Source of the DNA: a virus
Virus record (IMG/VR): IMGVR_UViG_3300042485_001428
Coordinates: 1 to 32,254 of that record
Strand: one strand, 5' to 3'
DNA: 32,254 nucleotides
Below are positions 24,197 through 31,126 of this stretch, one piece after another. The stretch's first letter is position 1. Each line of letters opens with the position of its first letter. The notes below the pieces were generated by a model. The model was not told the DNA's origin, ran no database searches, and was given only the letters and a program-made list of their open reading frames with translations. Made by a program: the position numbers and the translations under genes.

Positions 24197-24406
24197 TCAT
24201 TTTCCTTTACTAATATTTGGTCTAGCAATAGGTTTATTTGAAGATTTATTTGATTTTTCCATTGCTTCTTTTTCTTTTTCTTTGGTGTCTATCAATTTTT
24301 TCAAATAAAAAATGCGTAAATACACAGGTAAATTATAAGCAATGTCCTGTGTAAACGCACCTTGTGAATGATATGCCAGACTAAATATCTGTTCGTGAAT
24401 CAACAA
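24197..24406 (-). CDS. gp51/E'-like tail assembly segment, likely frameshift extension
   Basis: The frame encodes IHEQIFSLAYHSQGAFTQDI, then PVYLRIFYLKKLID and a Lys/Glu-rich tail, a small family that I associate with the position after gp26 in T4-like phages. It has no ATG before residue ~49. The only near starts are two TTG codons at 24401-24406, and the open frame continues upstream, in the other frame of the gp26-like gene, to a TAA at 24443-24445. Seven T lie at 24428-24434 in the overlap. A +1 or -2 slip there would fuse this segment (via GLTPEDK) to the gp26-like protein, like the G/GT and E/E' chaperones. Re-initiation at TTG, with GGAAG upstream, is the alternative. The tape measure gene follows after 35 bases. 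Confidence 0.7.
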   Translation of the reverse strand: MLIHEQIFSLAYHSQGAFTQDIAYNLPVYLRIFYLKKLIDTKEKEKEAMEKSNKSSNKPIARPNISKGK

Positions 24407-24407
24407 C

Positions 24408-25244
24408 TTATCTTCCGGTGTCAGGCCAAAAAAACTGTACCGTTAGCGGTACACCTATCCTTTCTTCATGATTACATTGTTCACATCTAAAGTCAAAATT
24501 CAAATCAATATCAGGAGTTCTTTCTTTAATCAACTTTCTTAATTCAAAACTGTCTCTGGATGTCAATTCTGTTTCAATAAATTTCTTGATTTCTGCCTTA
24601 TCTGCATTTCCATTAACTGCAATAATTGTGTATCTTAATCTAGTAGTTACCTCGGATGTATTACCAGTTTTAATCTTTTGTAACATCTTTAACTCATTTT
24701 CAATTTGTTTTTCATCTCCTGATGTTAACAACTTACATGTTACTGTCTTTTTACAATAAGGAAGTTGAATATCAAATCGATTTACATTTGGTTGATATTT
24801 TGAAAATTCAATTTCTTTATAGTTCAATTCACCTAAATTAAATGTACATTCATTATTTTCTCTACATGATGGACATTTGATTTGAAGTGGACCATAATTA
24901 TCGCCATAAGCAAATCGTCTTGTTGCAACAAAAATAGCATTTTTATCACCCAATAACAAATCATCCAATTTTACATCTTTATCTACTATAAGCGATTCAA
25001 TTAATTTATCAAGAACTACACCCTTTTTAATATAATTTTGGTTGGTAAGAATATCTTCTTCTTTTGCAGTCATTACCTTCAAATTAATAGTACCACTACT
25101 CAATGGACTGGAAGAATCATAAAAATGTCCATTGCTTGGCAATTCAACCACTTCAGATGGATATGTAGATTCTTGTTTTGGTTGTGACACATTTCCAGCA
25201 AATTGATTAGCTGGTTTTGTAATAGGAATTGTATAGTCGTCCAT
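24408..25244 (-). CDS. gp26-like tail/baseplate hub assembly chaperone
   Basis: The 278-residue protein matches the T4 gp26-type family (Pfam T4_baseplate as I know it): VVELPSNGHFY (~32-42), a GTINLKVMTAKEEDILTNQN stretch (~51-70) and KKGVVLDKLIESLI (73-86), with the ending VPLTVQFFWPD. Two Cys pairs, C124-x2-C127 and C254-x2-C257, could bind one zinc ion. By gene order (tube, this gene, small overlapping frame, tape measure) it holds the place of P2 gpE and lambda gpG, chaperones that coat the tape measure. In T4, gp26 is described as a hub protein. The stop lies 2 bases before the first TTG of the next frame. A 13-bp inverted repeat ends at its start codon. Confidence 0.85.
   Translation of the reverse strand: MDDYTIPITKPANQFAGNVSQPKQESTYPSEVVELPSNGHFYDSSSPLSSGTINLKVMTAKEEDILTNQNYIKKGVVLDKLIESLIVDKDVKLDDLLLGDKNAIFVATRRFAYGDNYGPLQIKCPSCRENNECTFNLGELNYKEIEFSKYQPNVNRFDIQLPYCKKTVTCKLLTSGDEKQIENELKMLQKIKTGNTSEVTTRLRYTIIAVNGNADKAEIKKFIETELTSRDSFELRKLIKERTPDIDLNFDFRCEQCNHEERIGVPLTVQFFWPDTGR
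24428..24453 (-). promoter_or_regulatory. Hairpin plus T7 run: candidate recoding site or internal terminator
   Basis: TGTACCG and CGGTACA (24436-24442, 24447-24453) form a perfect 7-bp stem with a 4-base loop. One base later come seven T (24428-24434) on the minus strand, then GG. The element lies in the last ten codons of the gp26-like gene. It has the form of an intrinsic terminator and also of a slippery run. Confidence 0.6.
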
Positions 25245-25291
25245 AAATTATAACTTTCAGTATACCAATATATAGTATAAAGTTATAATTT
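25245..25291 (-). promoter_or_regulatory. 13-bp inverted repeat with extended -10 box in its loop
   Basis: AAATTATAACTTT (25245-25257) is perfectly inverted at 25279-25291 and one arm touches the ATG at 25244. The spacer holds TTGGTATACT on the minus strand (25259-25268), an extended -10 like TGGTATAGT seen elsewhere. RNA started here would lack the 5' arm. Confidence 0.55.
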
Positions 25292-25300
25292 TTATTTTAT

Positions 25301-26149
25301 TTAATTAGAAGATTGTAATTGTTCTTTAGCAGATTTAACTAAATTTTGTTTTGATTTCAATTCATCACTTAATTTTTTTAATTCTTCGGCAGATTTTGAT
25401 TTATCCTCTGGAGAAGTTGATGTTTTACTTTTTTCTTGTGCGATTTTGATTTTATCATCTACTGCTCTTTTTTCCAACTCTCTTTGTAGAACCAATGCTT
25501 GATTTGTTTTTTTGGTAGCTGCTTTTATTTTTGCATCATCCTCCATCAATATTTCATTAATTAACTTAATCAAAGATTCTTTTATCTTTTTTTTGGATGT
25601 TGCCATTCCTTGTTTTACCGCATCAAATAATTCCTTTGCCAATTGTGGATTATTAGGAACGGTACCTTTGAATGATTCAAAATCATTATTTTTAACAAAT
25701 TCTCTAGCCATACTGGCACTCACACCTTCTACTCCTTCAACACCATCTTCTCTTTCACCACTACTGACAATATTTAAAGTACCAAATCTTGGTGTTTTAT
25801 CCATCCCATTCCAAGTATTCAATAACTTTGTAAATTCTGGTACTCTATCACTACCACAAACAAATGTAGCATCAGTATAACCATTTGCCTTTAATTTATC
25901 TGCGGCTTGTAACACATTTTTGATTGTCATATCATACACAATCTTATCTTGTATACTAGGAAATAGTTTCTTTAAAAAGTTTACTTTAGTTTGATAATCC
26001 AGTGGGTTTTTATCTGGGTCTTGTGATTGACTTGTAAATATATAAAAATCACCACCATCTGCAGCATCTACTACAGTATCAATCAACTTCTTGTGTCCAA
26101 TTGTAGGAGGATTAAATCTACCAAATGCAAATGCTACATGTTTCTTCAT
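25301..26149 (-). CDS. Cytidylyltransferase-like nucleotidyltransferase with coiled-coil tail
   Basis: From the ATG at 26149 (a TTG lies two codons upstream) the protein has 282 residues. GRFNPPTIGHKKL (10-22) is the HxGH-type nucleotide-binding motif in T-x-G-H form, and SGEREDGVEGVEGVSASMAR (130-149) matches the second motif (usually S-x-T-x-x-R) of NMN/pantetheine-phosphate adenylyltransferases. FVCGSDRVPEF supports the fold. Similar T4-like phage proteins are named nicotinamide-nucleotide adenylyltransferases, but the substrate is uncertain. A connector (IKESLIKLINEILME, ~189-203) holds three I/L-x-E sites, then a charged coiled coil (205-282). That tail suggests a virion-packaged or cleaved protein. 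It sits between the tail tube terminator and the gp26-like gene. Confidence 0.8.
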   Translation of the reverse strand: MKKHVAFAFGRFNPPTIGHKKLIDTVVDAADGGDFYIFTSQSQDPDKNPLDYQTKVNFLKKLFPSIQDKIVYDMTIKNVLQAADKLKANGYTDATFVCGSDRVPEFTKLLNTWNGMDKTPRFGTLNIVSSGEREDGVEGVEGVSASMAREFVKNNDFESFKGTVPNNPQLAKELFDAVKQGMATSKKKIKESLIKLINEILMEDDAKIKAATKKTNQALVLQRELEKRAVDDKIKIAQEKSKTSTSPEDKSKSAEELKKLSDELKSKQNLVKSAKEQLQSSN

Positions 26150-26171
26150 ATACAATAAATATTCTAATATA

Positions 26172-26207
26172 AAATAAAAAATCCCAATTCTTTTGGAACT
26201 GGGATTT
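26172..26207 (-). terminator. Rho-independent terminator after the tail tube gene
   Basis: AAATCCCA and TGGGATTT (26179-26186, 26200-26207) with TTC/GAA after one mismatch form a stem with a 5-base loop. The minus strand then runs TTTTTTATTTTATATT. It would cap the highly expressed tube gene from the downstream tail genes. Confidence 0.85.
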
Positions 26208-26228
26208 AAAAGGAATGTTTTTGATAAA

Positions 26229-26720
26229 TCAGTATTGTAAAATACAATAATCTACGCTCAAAGTTAAGTTAATTGTCATAGCTTCACCACTGTCTGACCA
26301 ATCTAATTCACCGAAATCTGCACTAGTAATAAATGCACCTTTGAGTGTCCATTCTTCTACTTTATCACCCACAGGTCCAAGAACATTGACGGTTAAATCT
26401 TTCTTATAAAAATCACTATAACCATCACGACCAGTAACAGATTCGTGTCCTAGACGAATCCATTCCATTACTGCTTGCGCACCAGAGGGTACAATTGGAT
26501 CATATAGTTCAATTGATATATCATCCCAAGTAGTTTTACCTTTATAATATCTTTGAATATTGATATGGTCAAGGGTTTTCTTTTCACTTTTTGGTGATGG
26601 TCTCTTGCACTTCTTAATCAAGAAACTTGGGATACCGTCACAATATAATATAAATCTATTCTTTACTTTTGGTTCAAATGTAGTAAAGAATATTTCGTTG
26701 CTATTTAGTAGATCTGCCAT
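26229..26720 (-). CDS. Tail tube protein, T4 gp19-like
   Basis: The 163-residue protein has the length and pattern of T4 gp19: FEPKVKNRFILYCDGIPSFL (15-34), then YYKGKTTWDDISIELYDP, a GAFITSADFGELDWSDSGE segment and the C-terminal strand MTINLTLSVDYCILQY. It polymerises into the inner tube of the contractile tail, through which DNA passes. A plausible SD-like AAGGA lies 10 bases before the ATG, and an ATATTTATA box lies 27 bases before it, the most promoter-like spacing of that box in this window. A terminator follows the gene, fitting strong, separate expression. The sheath gene expected next to it is not in the window on this side; the HEG-like gene adjoins. Confidence 0.93.
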   Translation of the reverse strand: MADLLNSNEIFFTTFEPKVKNRFILYCDGIPSFLIKKCKRPSPKSEKKTLDHINIQRYYKGKTTWDDISIELYDPIVPSGAQAVMEWIRLGHESVTGRDGYSDFYKKDLTVNVLGPVGDKVEEWTLKGAFITSADFGELDWSDSGEAMTINLTLSVDYCILQY

Positions 26721-26747
26721 AATTTTAAATCCTTATTTGTTGTTTAT

Positions 26748-26756
26748 TATAAATAT
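26748..26756 (-). promoter_or_regulatory. ATATTTATA/TATAAATAT box in the divergent gap
   Basis: On the minus strand ATATTTATA lies 27 bases before the tail tube ATG. On the plus strand the same bases read TATAAATAT, the T4 late promoter consensus, about 75 bases before the plus-strand endonuclease gene. It could serve either direction. Confidence 0.4.
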
Positions 26757-26831
26757 AAATAAAAGAATATATTTTTGATTTTTATAGTTATTTTTTAAAT
26801 AGTTATACCATATACGAACCAAAAACTAATT

Positions 26832-28337
26832 ATGTCACGATCTAAAAATTCAAAAAATTGGTTGACTATACATTGCAAATTTTGTAATGGTGTGTTTGAA
26901 TGTAGGGTAAGTAAACCAAAAGTCTTTTGCAGTAAGAAGTGTAGTAACAGTGATAGTTCTACAAAACAAAAGATAATTGACGGACAAAAAAAGACTTTTG
27001 ACAAAAAATATGGTGGACATCCAATGACAACGGATGTGGTAAAATCTAACTTTAAATCTGCAATCCTTGAAAAATATGGAGTGGATAGTTATAGCAAACT
27101 CCCAGAATATAGAAATAAAGTTAAAAAAACAATGTTAGAAAAGTATGGGGATGAGAATTATTCTAATGTAGAACAAACTAAATCTACTATGATGGATAGA
27201 TACGGAGTAGATAATGCAGCTAAGATCAAATCCGTGATTGATAAACGATCACATACTAAGAAATCAAACCACTATGAGTTCCTAATTAATTACTGTAATA
27301 GTAACAAGTTACAATTTCTGTGTGATGAAGTGGATTATAAAGGTTACCACTTTAGTAATATTTATAAATTTAAATGTGATGTATGTGATAAAACACTCGA
27401 AAGTACAGTTTATAATTTAAACAATCTATTCTGCGATTATTGTCACCCAGAGAAAATCACTACAGTTGAAAATCAATTTTATAATTTTCTACAAGAAATT
27501 TTACCGAAAGATACAGTCATTAAACGAAATGATAGAACCATATTAAATGGAAAAGAACTGGATTTTTATATACCAAATCTAAACCTTGCGTTTGAAATTA
27601 ATGGATTATACTGGCACAGTGAAAATGGTGGAGGTATCAATAAAAATTATCACCTAAACAAAACAAAGTCTTGTAGTTTTTATGGCATTTCATTGATTCA
27701 TATATTTGAAAATGAATGGATTAACAAAACGGAGATTGTTAAATCAATAATCAAAATATTAACAAAAACAAATAATCTTGTTAAAATTAATGCAAGAGAA
27801 TGTAAAATCAAAGAAGTAAATGAATGTGATAAAAATAAATTTCTAAATGATAATCATTTGCAAGGCGAAGACAAATCCACAATCAAATTGGGAATGTATC
27901 TAAAAGATGATTTAGTAAGCATTATGACTTTTAGAAAAACTTCACGGTTTGATAAAACAAGTGAATGGGAATTGGTAAGATTTTGCAATAAAATTAATAC
28001 TATAGTTAATGGCGGCGCAAGTAAATTATTAAAACATTTTATAAAACATTATAATCCAAAAAATATTGTCAGTTATAGTGATAGAAGATATTTTACCGGC
28101 AAAATTTATGAAACTTTAGGATTCAAATTCGTAAGTCATACACCTCCTAATTATCATTATCTAATTAATAATTATAAAGATATTAGACACCGCATGAGTT
28201 TCCAAAAACATAAATTAGAAAAATTATTAAAAATATACAACCATTCGCTTAGCGAATGGGAAAATATGAAAAATAATGGTTATGATAGAATCTGGGATTG
28301 TGGTCACGGAAAATATTTTTTAACTATTTCACTATAA
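26832..28337 (+). CDS. Homing-endonuclease-like protein with Mom-like GNAT C-terminus
   Basis: This is the only plus-strand gene, 501 residues. A zinc-type cluster (C15-x2-C18, C33-x3-C37) is followed by four copies of a ~22-residue unit with KYG or RYG (59, 81, 104, 123), then a second Cys cluster (C182-x2-C185, C201-x2-C204). A nuclease core follows: KELDFYIPNLNLAFEINGLY with D244 and E255, then WHSE (261-264), like VSR/PD-(D/E)xK enzymes. Residues ~337-440 run NHLQG, KLGMYLKDDLVSIMTF, WELVRFCN and SYSDRRYFTGKIYETLGF, parallel to the Mom-like protein of this window. Orientation, lone position and architecture suggest a mobile homing-type nuclease. It is inserted beside the tail tube gene; no intron is seen. 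Confidence 0.8.
   Translation: MSRSKNSKNWLTIHCKFCNGVFECRVSKPKVFCSKKCSNSDSSTKQKIIDGQKKTFDKKYGGHPMTTDVVKSNFKSAILEKYGVDSYSKLPEYRNKVKKTMLEKYGDENYSNVEQTKSTMMDRYGVDNAAKIKSVIDKRSHTKKSNHYEFLINYCNSNKLQFLCDEVDYKGYHFSNIYKFKCDVCDKTLESTVYNLNNLFCDYCHPEKITTVENQFYNFLQEILPKDTVIKRNDRTILNGKELDFYIPNLNLAFEINGLYWHSENGGGINKNYHLNKTKSCSFYGISLIHIFENEWINKTEIVKSIIKILTKTNNLVKINARECKIKEVNECDKNKFLNDNHLQGEDKSTIKLGMYLKDDLVSIMTFRKTSRFDKTSEWELVRFCNKINTIVNGGASKLLKHFIKHYNPKNIVSYSDRRYFTGKIYETLGFKFVSHTPPNYHYLINNYKDIRHRMSFQKHKLEKLLKIYNHSLSEWENMKNNGYDRIWDCGHGKYFLTISL
28241..28259. repeat. Perfect 9-bp palindrome in the endonuclease gene
   Basis: CCATTCGCT, one T and AGCGAATGG form a near-continuous inverted repeat in the C-terminal codons (NHSLSEW). 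It is one of three GCG-rich palindromes within 360 bases. Confidence 0.6.
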
Positions 28338-28380
28338 AATCTTGACAGGACTTACAGACTTTGTATAATTTGCTTATGCA

Positions 28381-28399
28381 TTGCGCTTGATGCGCTTTT
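28381..28399 (+). terminator. Weak terminator-like hairpin between convergent genes
   Basis: GCGC, a TTGAT loop and GCGC are followed by TTTTAATT on the plus strand, between the convergent endonuclease and nucleotidyltransferase genes. The stem is short, so activity is uncertain. Confidence 0.35.
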
Positions 28400-29078
28400 A
28401 ATTGTTTAAACTTTGTTTTTTATCGTACAGGTTTATAATTTCCTGTTTTAGTTTTTCTATATAATTCCTGTTTCTTAAGATTTTAAATACTAAGTTTTCA
28501 GTGCTTAATTCTCCTGATTTATTTAAACCTGCTTGGCGCATATCATAAACATCTTTAACTATTGATTTAAGCTTATCAATATCTTGCGCTTTAAGCGCAG
28601 AATTAATTTTTCTGACAAAATCATTATATTTTTCTTGAATTTTTTCTTTATCAATTTCAATATTTTCTTTTTGCGGTTCACTTAACCATTTATCTTGCAT
28701 TAATGAATACACTCCGGTAGATCTATTTTCTTTAGTTACATCTTGAATATAAACTTCAACATTGTGTTGTTTTACATGTATATCATGTTCATCGTTCCAT
28801 TTTGATTTAAGAGCATTTACTAATTTTTCAACAAGCTCTACATTTTCATCAACATCTTTGAAATCTATTACTACATGCACATCAAAGTCACTTGTATCTG
28901 ACCAATTATAATTTGCTAAACTACCCACAAACAATATATCTTTCAAAGGCGCATCAGTTTCTGTATCCGCATAGAAATCTTTGCCTATTTGCAATAGTTT
29001 TTCTTTAATTTCCGGTTTTAATTTTAAATTATCCCAGATAGCTGGATTTAATATATCGTTGTAAATTCTAACCTTCAT
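28398..29078 (-). CDS. Pol-beta-superfamily nucleotidyltransferase
   Basis: The 226-residue protein has the nucleotidyltransferase signature GS at 52-53, then ANYNWSDTSDFDVHVV with D64 and D66, and a third acidic site near E108 (NVEVYIQD). The sequence LKPEIKEKLLQIGKDF before it and YSLMQDKWLSEP after it are shared, as I recall, with a family widespread in T4-like phages of aquatic origin. The C-terminal ~90 residues are helical. The chemistry is nucleotide transfer to an unknown acceptor, such as RNA, protein or a small molecule. The ATG overlaps the stop of the HAD gene by 4 bases, so the two are made together and may act in one pathway. A 7-bp palindrome (28585-28599) lies in the C-terminal codons. 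Confidence 0.82.
   Translation of the reverse strand: MKVRIYNDILNPAIWDNLKLKPEIKEKLLQIGKDFYADTETDAPLKDILFVGSLANYNWSDTSDFDVHVVIDFKDVDENVELVEKLVNALKSKWNDEHDIHVKQHNVEVYIQDVTKENRSTGVYSLMQDKWLSEPQKENIEIDKEKIQEKYNDFVRKINSALKAQDIDKLKSIVKDVYDMRQAGLNKSGELSTENLVFKILRNRNYIEKLKQEIINLYDKKQSLNN
28585..28599. repeat. TGCGCTT-T-AAGCGCA palindrome
   Basis: A 7-bp perfect inverted repeat with a 1-base centre lies in the coding region of the nucleotidyltransferase, close in sequence to GCGCTTGATGCGC at 28383-28395. Confidence 0.5.
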
Positions 29079-29677
29079 ATTTTTATTTTAGCCTTTAGTT
29101 CATCTATGGCTTGATGTGCGTCTGTGAAAATGATACCATTACCGCCAGAAGCAATAAATGATTCTATATTTGGCGATAAATCGTCTATTAAGATACTATT
29201 TGCAGTTGCGTGTTTGGCTTTACTTTTGCCAGAATCGCTAAAAATTATAGAAATTGGTCCAGACCAATGTGTTCTTAACCATGTTCTTTTACCTGATTCT
29301 ATATTTTTAATATAATCTACTGCTTCTTGACGGGGATAATTTTTCAATATTTGTCCAGCACTTGTACTGGTTAAAAACTTCAATTTGAATCTACCATCTG
29401 TTGCAATAGTGGTTAATTCTGTTTTAAAATAATCAAATTCTGGCATTGTATCCATTGTTGACCAGAATTTTTCGCCTTCTTGTAAAATTACATTCCAAAA
29501 TTCTTTTGTTCCGTTGGATGCTTCAAATTCTTTTGGTGGTGTACTTGTTAATTTTTCAAATTGTTTTTCAAAGTCACATAGCACTCCGTCCATATCGCAA
29601 TATATTGTTATTTCAACATTATTTTCCAATAAATTTGCGTCAAAAATTTCTTTTACTATAGACTTTAATTTTATCAT
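29075..29677 (-). CDS. HAD-superfamily 5'(3')-deoxyribonucleotidase-like protein
   Basis: From the ATG at 29677 the protein has 200 residues. A longer open frame reaches 29761 but enters the LamG gene, so I reject it. HAD motif I is YCDMDGVLCDF (D28, D30), motif II FLTSTSAG (T103), with K153/K155 before SILIDDLSPNIESF (D165, D166). This is the NT5C-like layout of enzymes that remove phosphate from deoxynucleotides. The first 20 residues, MIKLKSIVKEIFDANLLENN, form an amphipathic helix with an LLE site, a possible targeting leader. It overlaps the nucleotidyltransferase gene by 4 bases. A CTATTTATTATAT box lies before the ATG. Confidence 0.82.
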   Translation of the reverse strand: MIKLKSIVKEIFDANLLENNVEITIYCDMDGVLCDFEKQFEKLTSTPPKEFEASNGTKEFWNVILQEGEKFWSTMDTMPEFDYFKTELTTIATDGRFKLKFLTSTSAGQILKNYPRQEAVDYIKNIESGKRTWLRTHWSGPISIIFSDSGKSKAKHATANSILIDDLSPNIESFIASGGNGIIFTDAHQAIDELKAKIKI

Positions 29678-29705
29678 ATGATATAATAAATAGTAACAAA
29701 AAATA

Positions 29706-30419
29706 CTATAATCCGTACCTTTTTCTTGTAGCATTATAATTTTGAAGTATTTCATTTGCATTTAATAATCTGCTGTAAATTTGTATATTAGATACAGAGC
29801 CGGACCAATAAGCACCGGTGGGTCTTCTACCTATTTGAATAGTATCTGTAGTTGTCGCATATACTGATCCGCCTAATGTACCTGTACCATTACTTAAAAC
29901 ACCATCTATATATATTGATGTTGTATTACTTCCAAGAGTTGTTGTATTAGTTGTATATACTGATACTATATTTCTCCAAGTATTATTATTGACTGTTGCT
30001 GTACTTGATCTGTTATAAGTATTAATACCAGTAGAACCTTTTGTAGTACCAGAAACTGTTCCTGAGGAGTCAAATTGAAACAGCCAACCAGCAGTAGAAG
30101 CAGTTGCACCTTTAGAAATAATAACACCACCTGTAGAAGAAGTAGTTTTTATCCATAAACTCACAGTAAATGTGACATTTGCAAATTGAAAAGTTGTTCC
30201 GGTATTAACTGTATCTACATAATCATTTGTACCATCAAAAACTATACTACCACCATTTGCACTATTGAAAGTTGGTCCATTGGTTAATGTACCGGTATTA
30301 TTATTTTGACTTAAATCATACCAAGTAGTTCCTGTTCTTGGATAACTTTTATTATTAGCCGCATCCAAATATAATACTAATCCATTTGATATAATTTTTG
30401 GTCCTCTGGATAATGACAT
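29706..30419 (-). CDS. LamG-like lectin-fold protein, copy 3
   Basis: The 237-residue protein has the LamG/concanavalin A-like pattern: GLVLYLDAANNKSYPRTGTT, NNTGTLTNGPTF, GGSIVFDGTNDYVDT, then IYIDGVLSNGTG and a C-terminal NANEILQNYNATRKRYGL. It is the third and most distal of three tandem paralogues, whose N- and C-terminal thirds are nearly alike and whose middles differ. Such domains bind carbohydrate or protein on cell surfaces and are common in phage tail fibres and decoration proteins. No signal peptide. It starts 9 bases after the copy 2 stop. The role in host adhesion is inferred. Confidence 0.8.
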   Translation of the reverse strand: MSLSRGPKIISNGLVLYLDAANNKSYPRTGTTWYDLSQNNNTGTLTNGPTFNSANGGSIVFDGTNDYVDTVNTGTTFQFANVTFTVSLWIKTTSSTGGVIISKGATASTAGWLFQFDSSGTVSGTTKGSTGINTYNRSSTATVNNNTWRNIVSVYTTNTTTLGSNTTSIYIDGVLSNGTGTLGGSVYATTTDTIQIGRRPTGAYWSGSVSNIQIYSRLLNANEILQNYNATRKRYGL

Positions 30420-30428
30420 ATCTTATAA

Positions 30429-31115
30429 TTATCTGCCAAATCTACTTTTAGTAGCATTATAGTTTTGAAGAACTTCTGATGCAGTTAATACTCTATTATA
30501 AATTAAAAATTGAGGTATGTTACCATTTATATACGCAAGACTATCTCTTATATCTGCACCAATTACAAAATCGTTTGTACTTATACTTGCATTAAATCCT
30601 GCTGTACCGGTACCAGAAGAATATCCATCAATATAAAATGTACCATTTGTAGAATTTTTTGTAAATCCTAAATATTGATAAATATTTGGTGATAATGTAC
30701 CTGCCGATTGAATATAATTAAAAGCTATAGAACCATTATAATCCCAATATTGTAATCTAGAATTGGATTGTTGTAATTGAGCTTCAGAATCCGCATCTGA
30801 AGGACTTCTTCCTAAACTAAATAATATACTATATGCACTAACAGAAACGAATTTTGCCCATAACAATATGGTATATGTCGATGAATTAAAATTATTTAGC
30901 GATGAACGATAAATATAATCATTTGTGCCATCAAACACAATACTGCCCATATTTGCTGCGTTAAATGTGGGTCCATTGGTTAATGTGCCATTATTGCCAT
31001 TTCCGCTTAAATCTGTCCAAGTTGTACCTGACCCAGGATAACTTTTATTATTTGCTGCGTCTAAATGTAATATCAATCCATTTTCATTTATATCTGGTCC
31101 AATTTTTCCTGACAT
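30429..31115 (-). CDS. LamG-like lectin-fold protein, copy 2
   Basis: The 228-residue paralogue opens GPDINENGLILHLDAANNKS and has NGTLTNGPTFNAANMGSIVF and DGTNDYI. The middle (residues ~75-160, with NFNSSTYTILLWAKF) differs from copies 1 and 3. It ends NRVLTASEVLQNYNATKSRFGR. The end is almost identical to that of copy 1. The spacing to both neighbours is about 10 bases, so all three are cotranscribed. The different binding-loop region suggests ligand diversification after duplication. Confidence 0.8.
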   Translation of the reverse strand: MSGKIGPDINENGLILHLDAANNKSYPGSGTTWTDLSGNGNNGTLTNGPTFNAANMGSIVFDGTNDYIYRSSLNNFNSSTYTILLWAKFVSVSAYSILFSLGRSPSDADSEAQLQQSNSRLQYWDYNGSIAFNYIQSAGTLSPNIYQYLGFTKNSTNGTFYIDGYSSGTGTAGFNASISTNDFVIGADIRDSLAYINGNIPQFLIYNRVLTASEVLQNYNATKSRFGR

Positions 31116-31126
31116 ATATTTTATAA

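Noticed and set aside
26832-28337. Group I intron or intein carrying the endonuclease gene
   Set aside because: Neighbouring genes are complete on both sides, with their own starts and stops, so it is free-standing.
29678-29761. Upstream extension of the HAD gene to a start at 29761
   Set aside because: It would overlap the LamG copy 3 gene, and the HAD fold and leader helix begin at the ATG at 29677.
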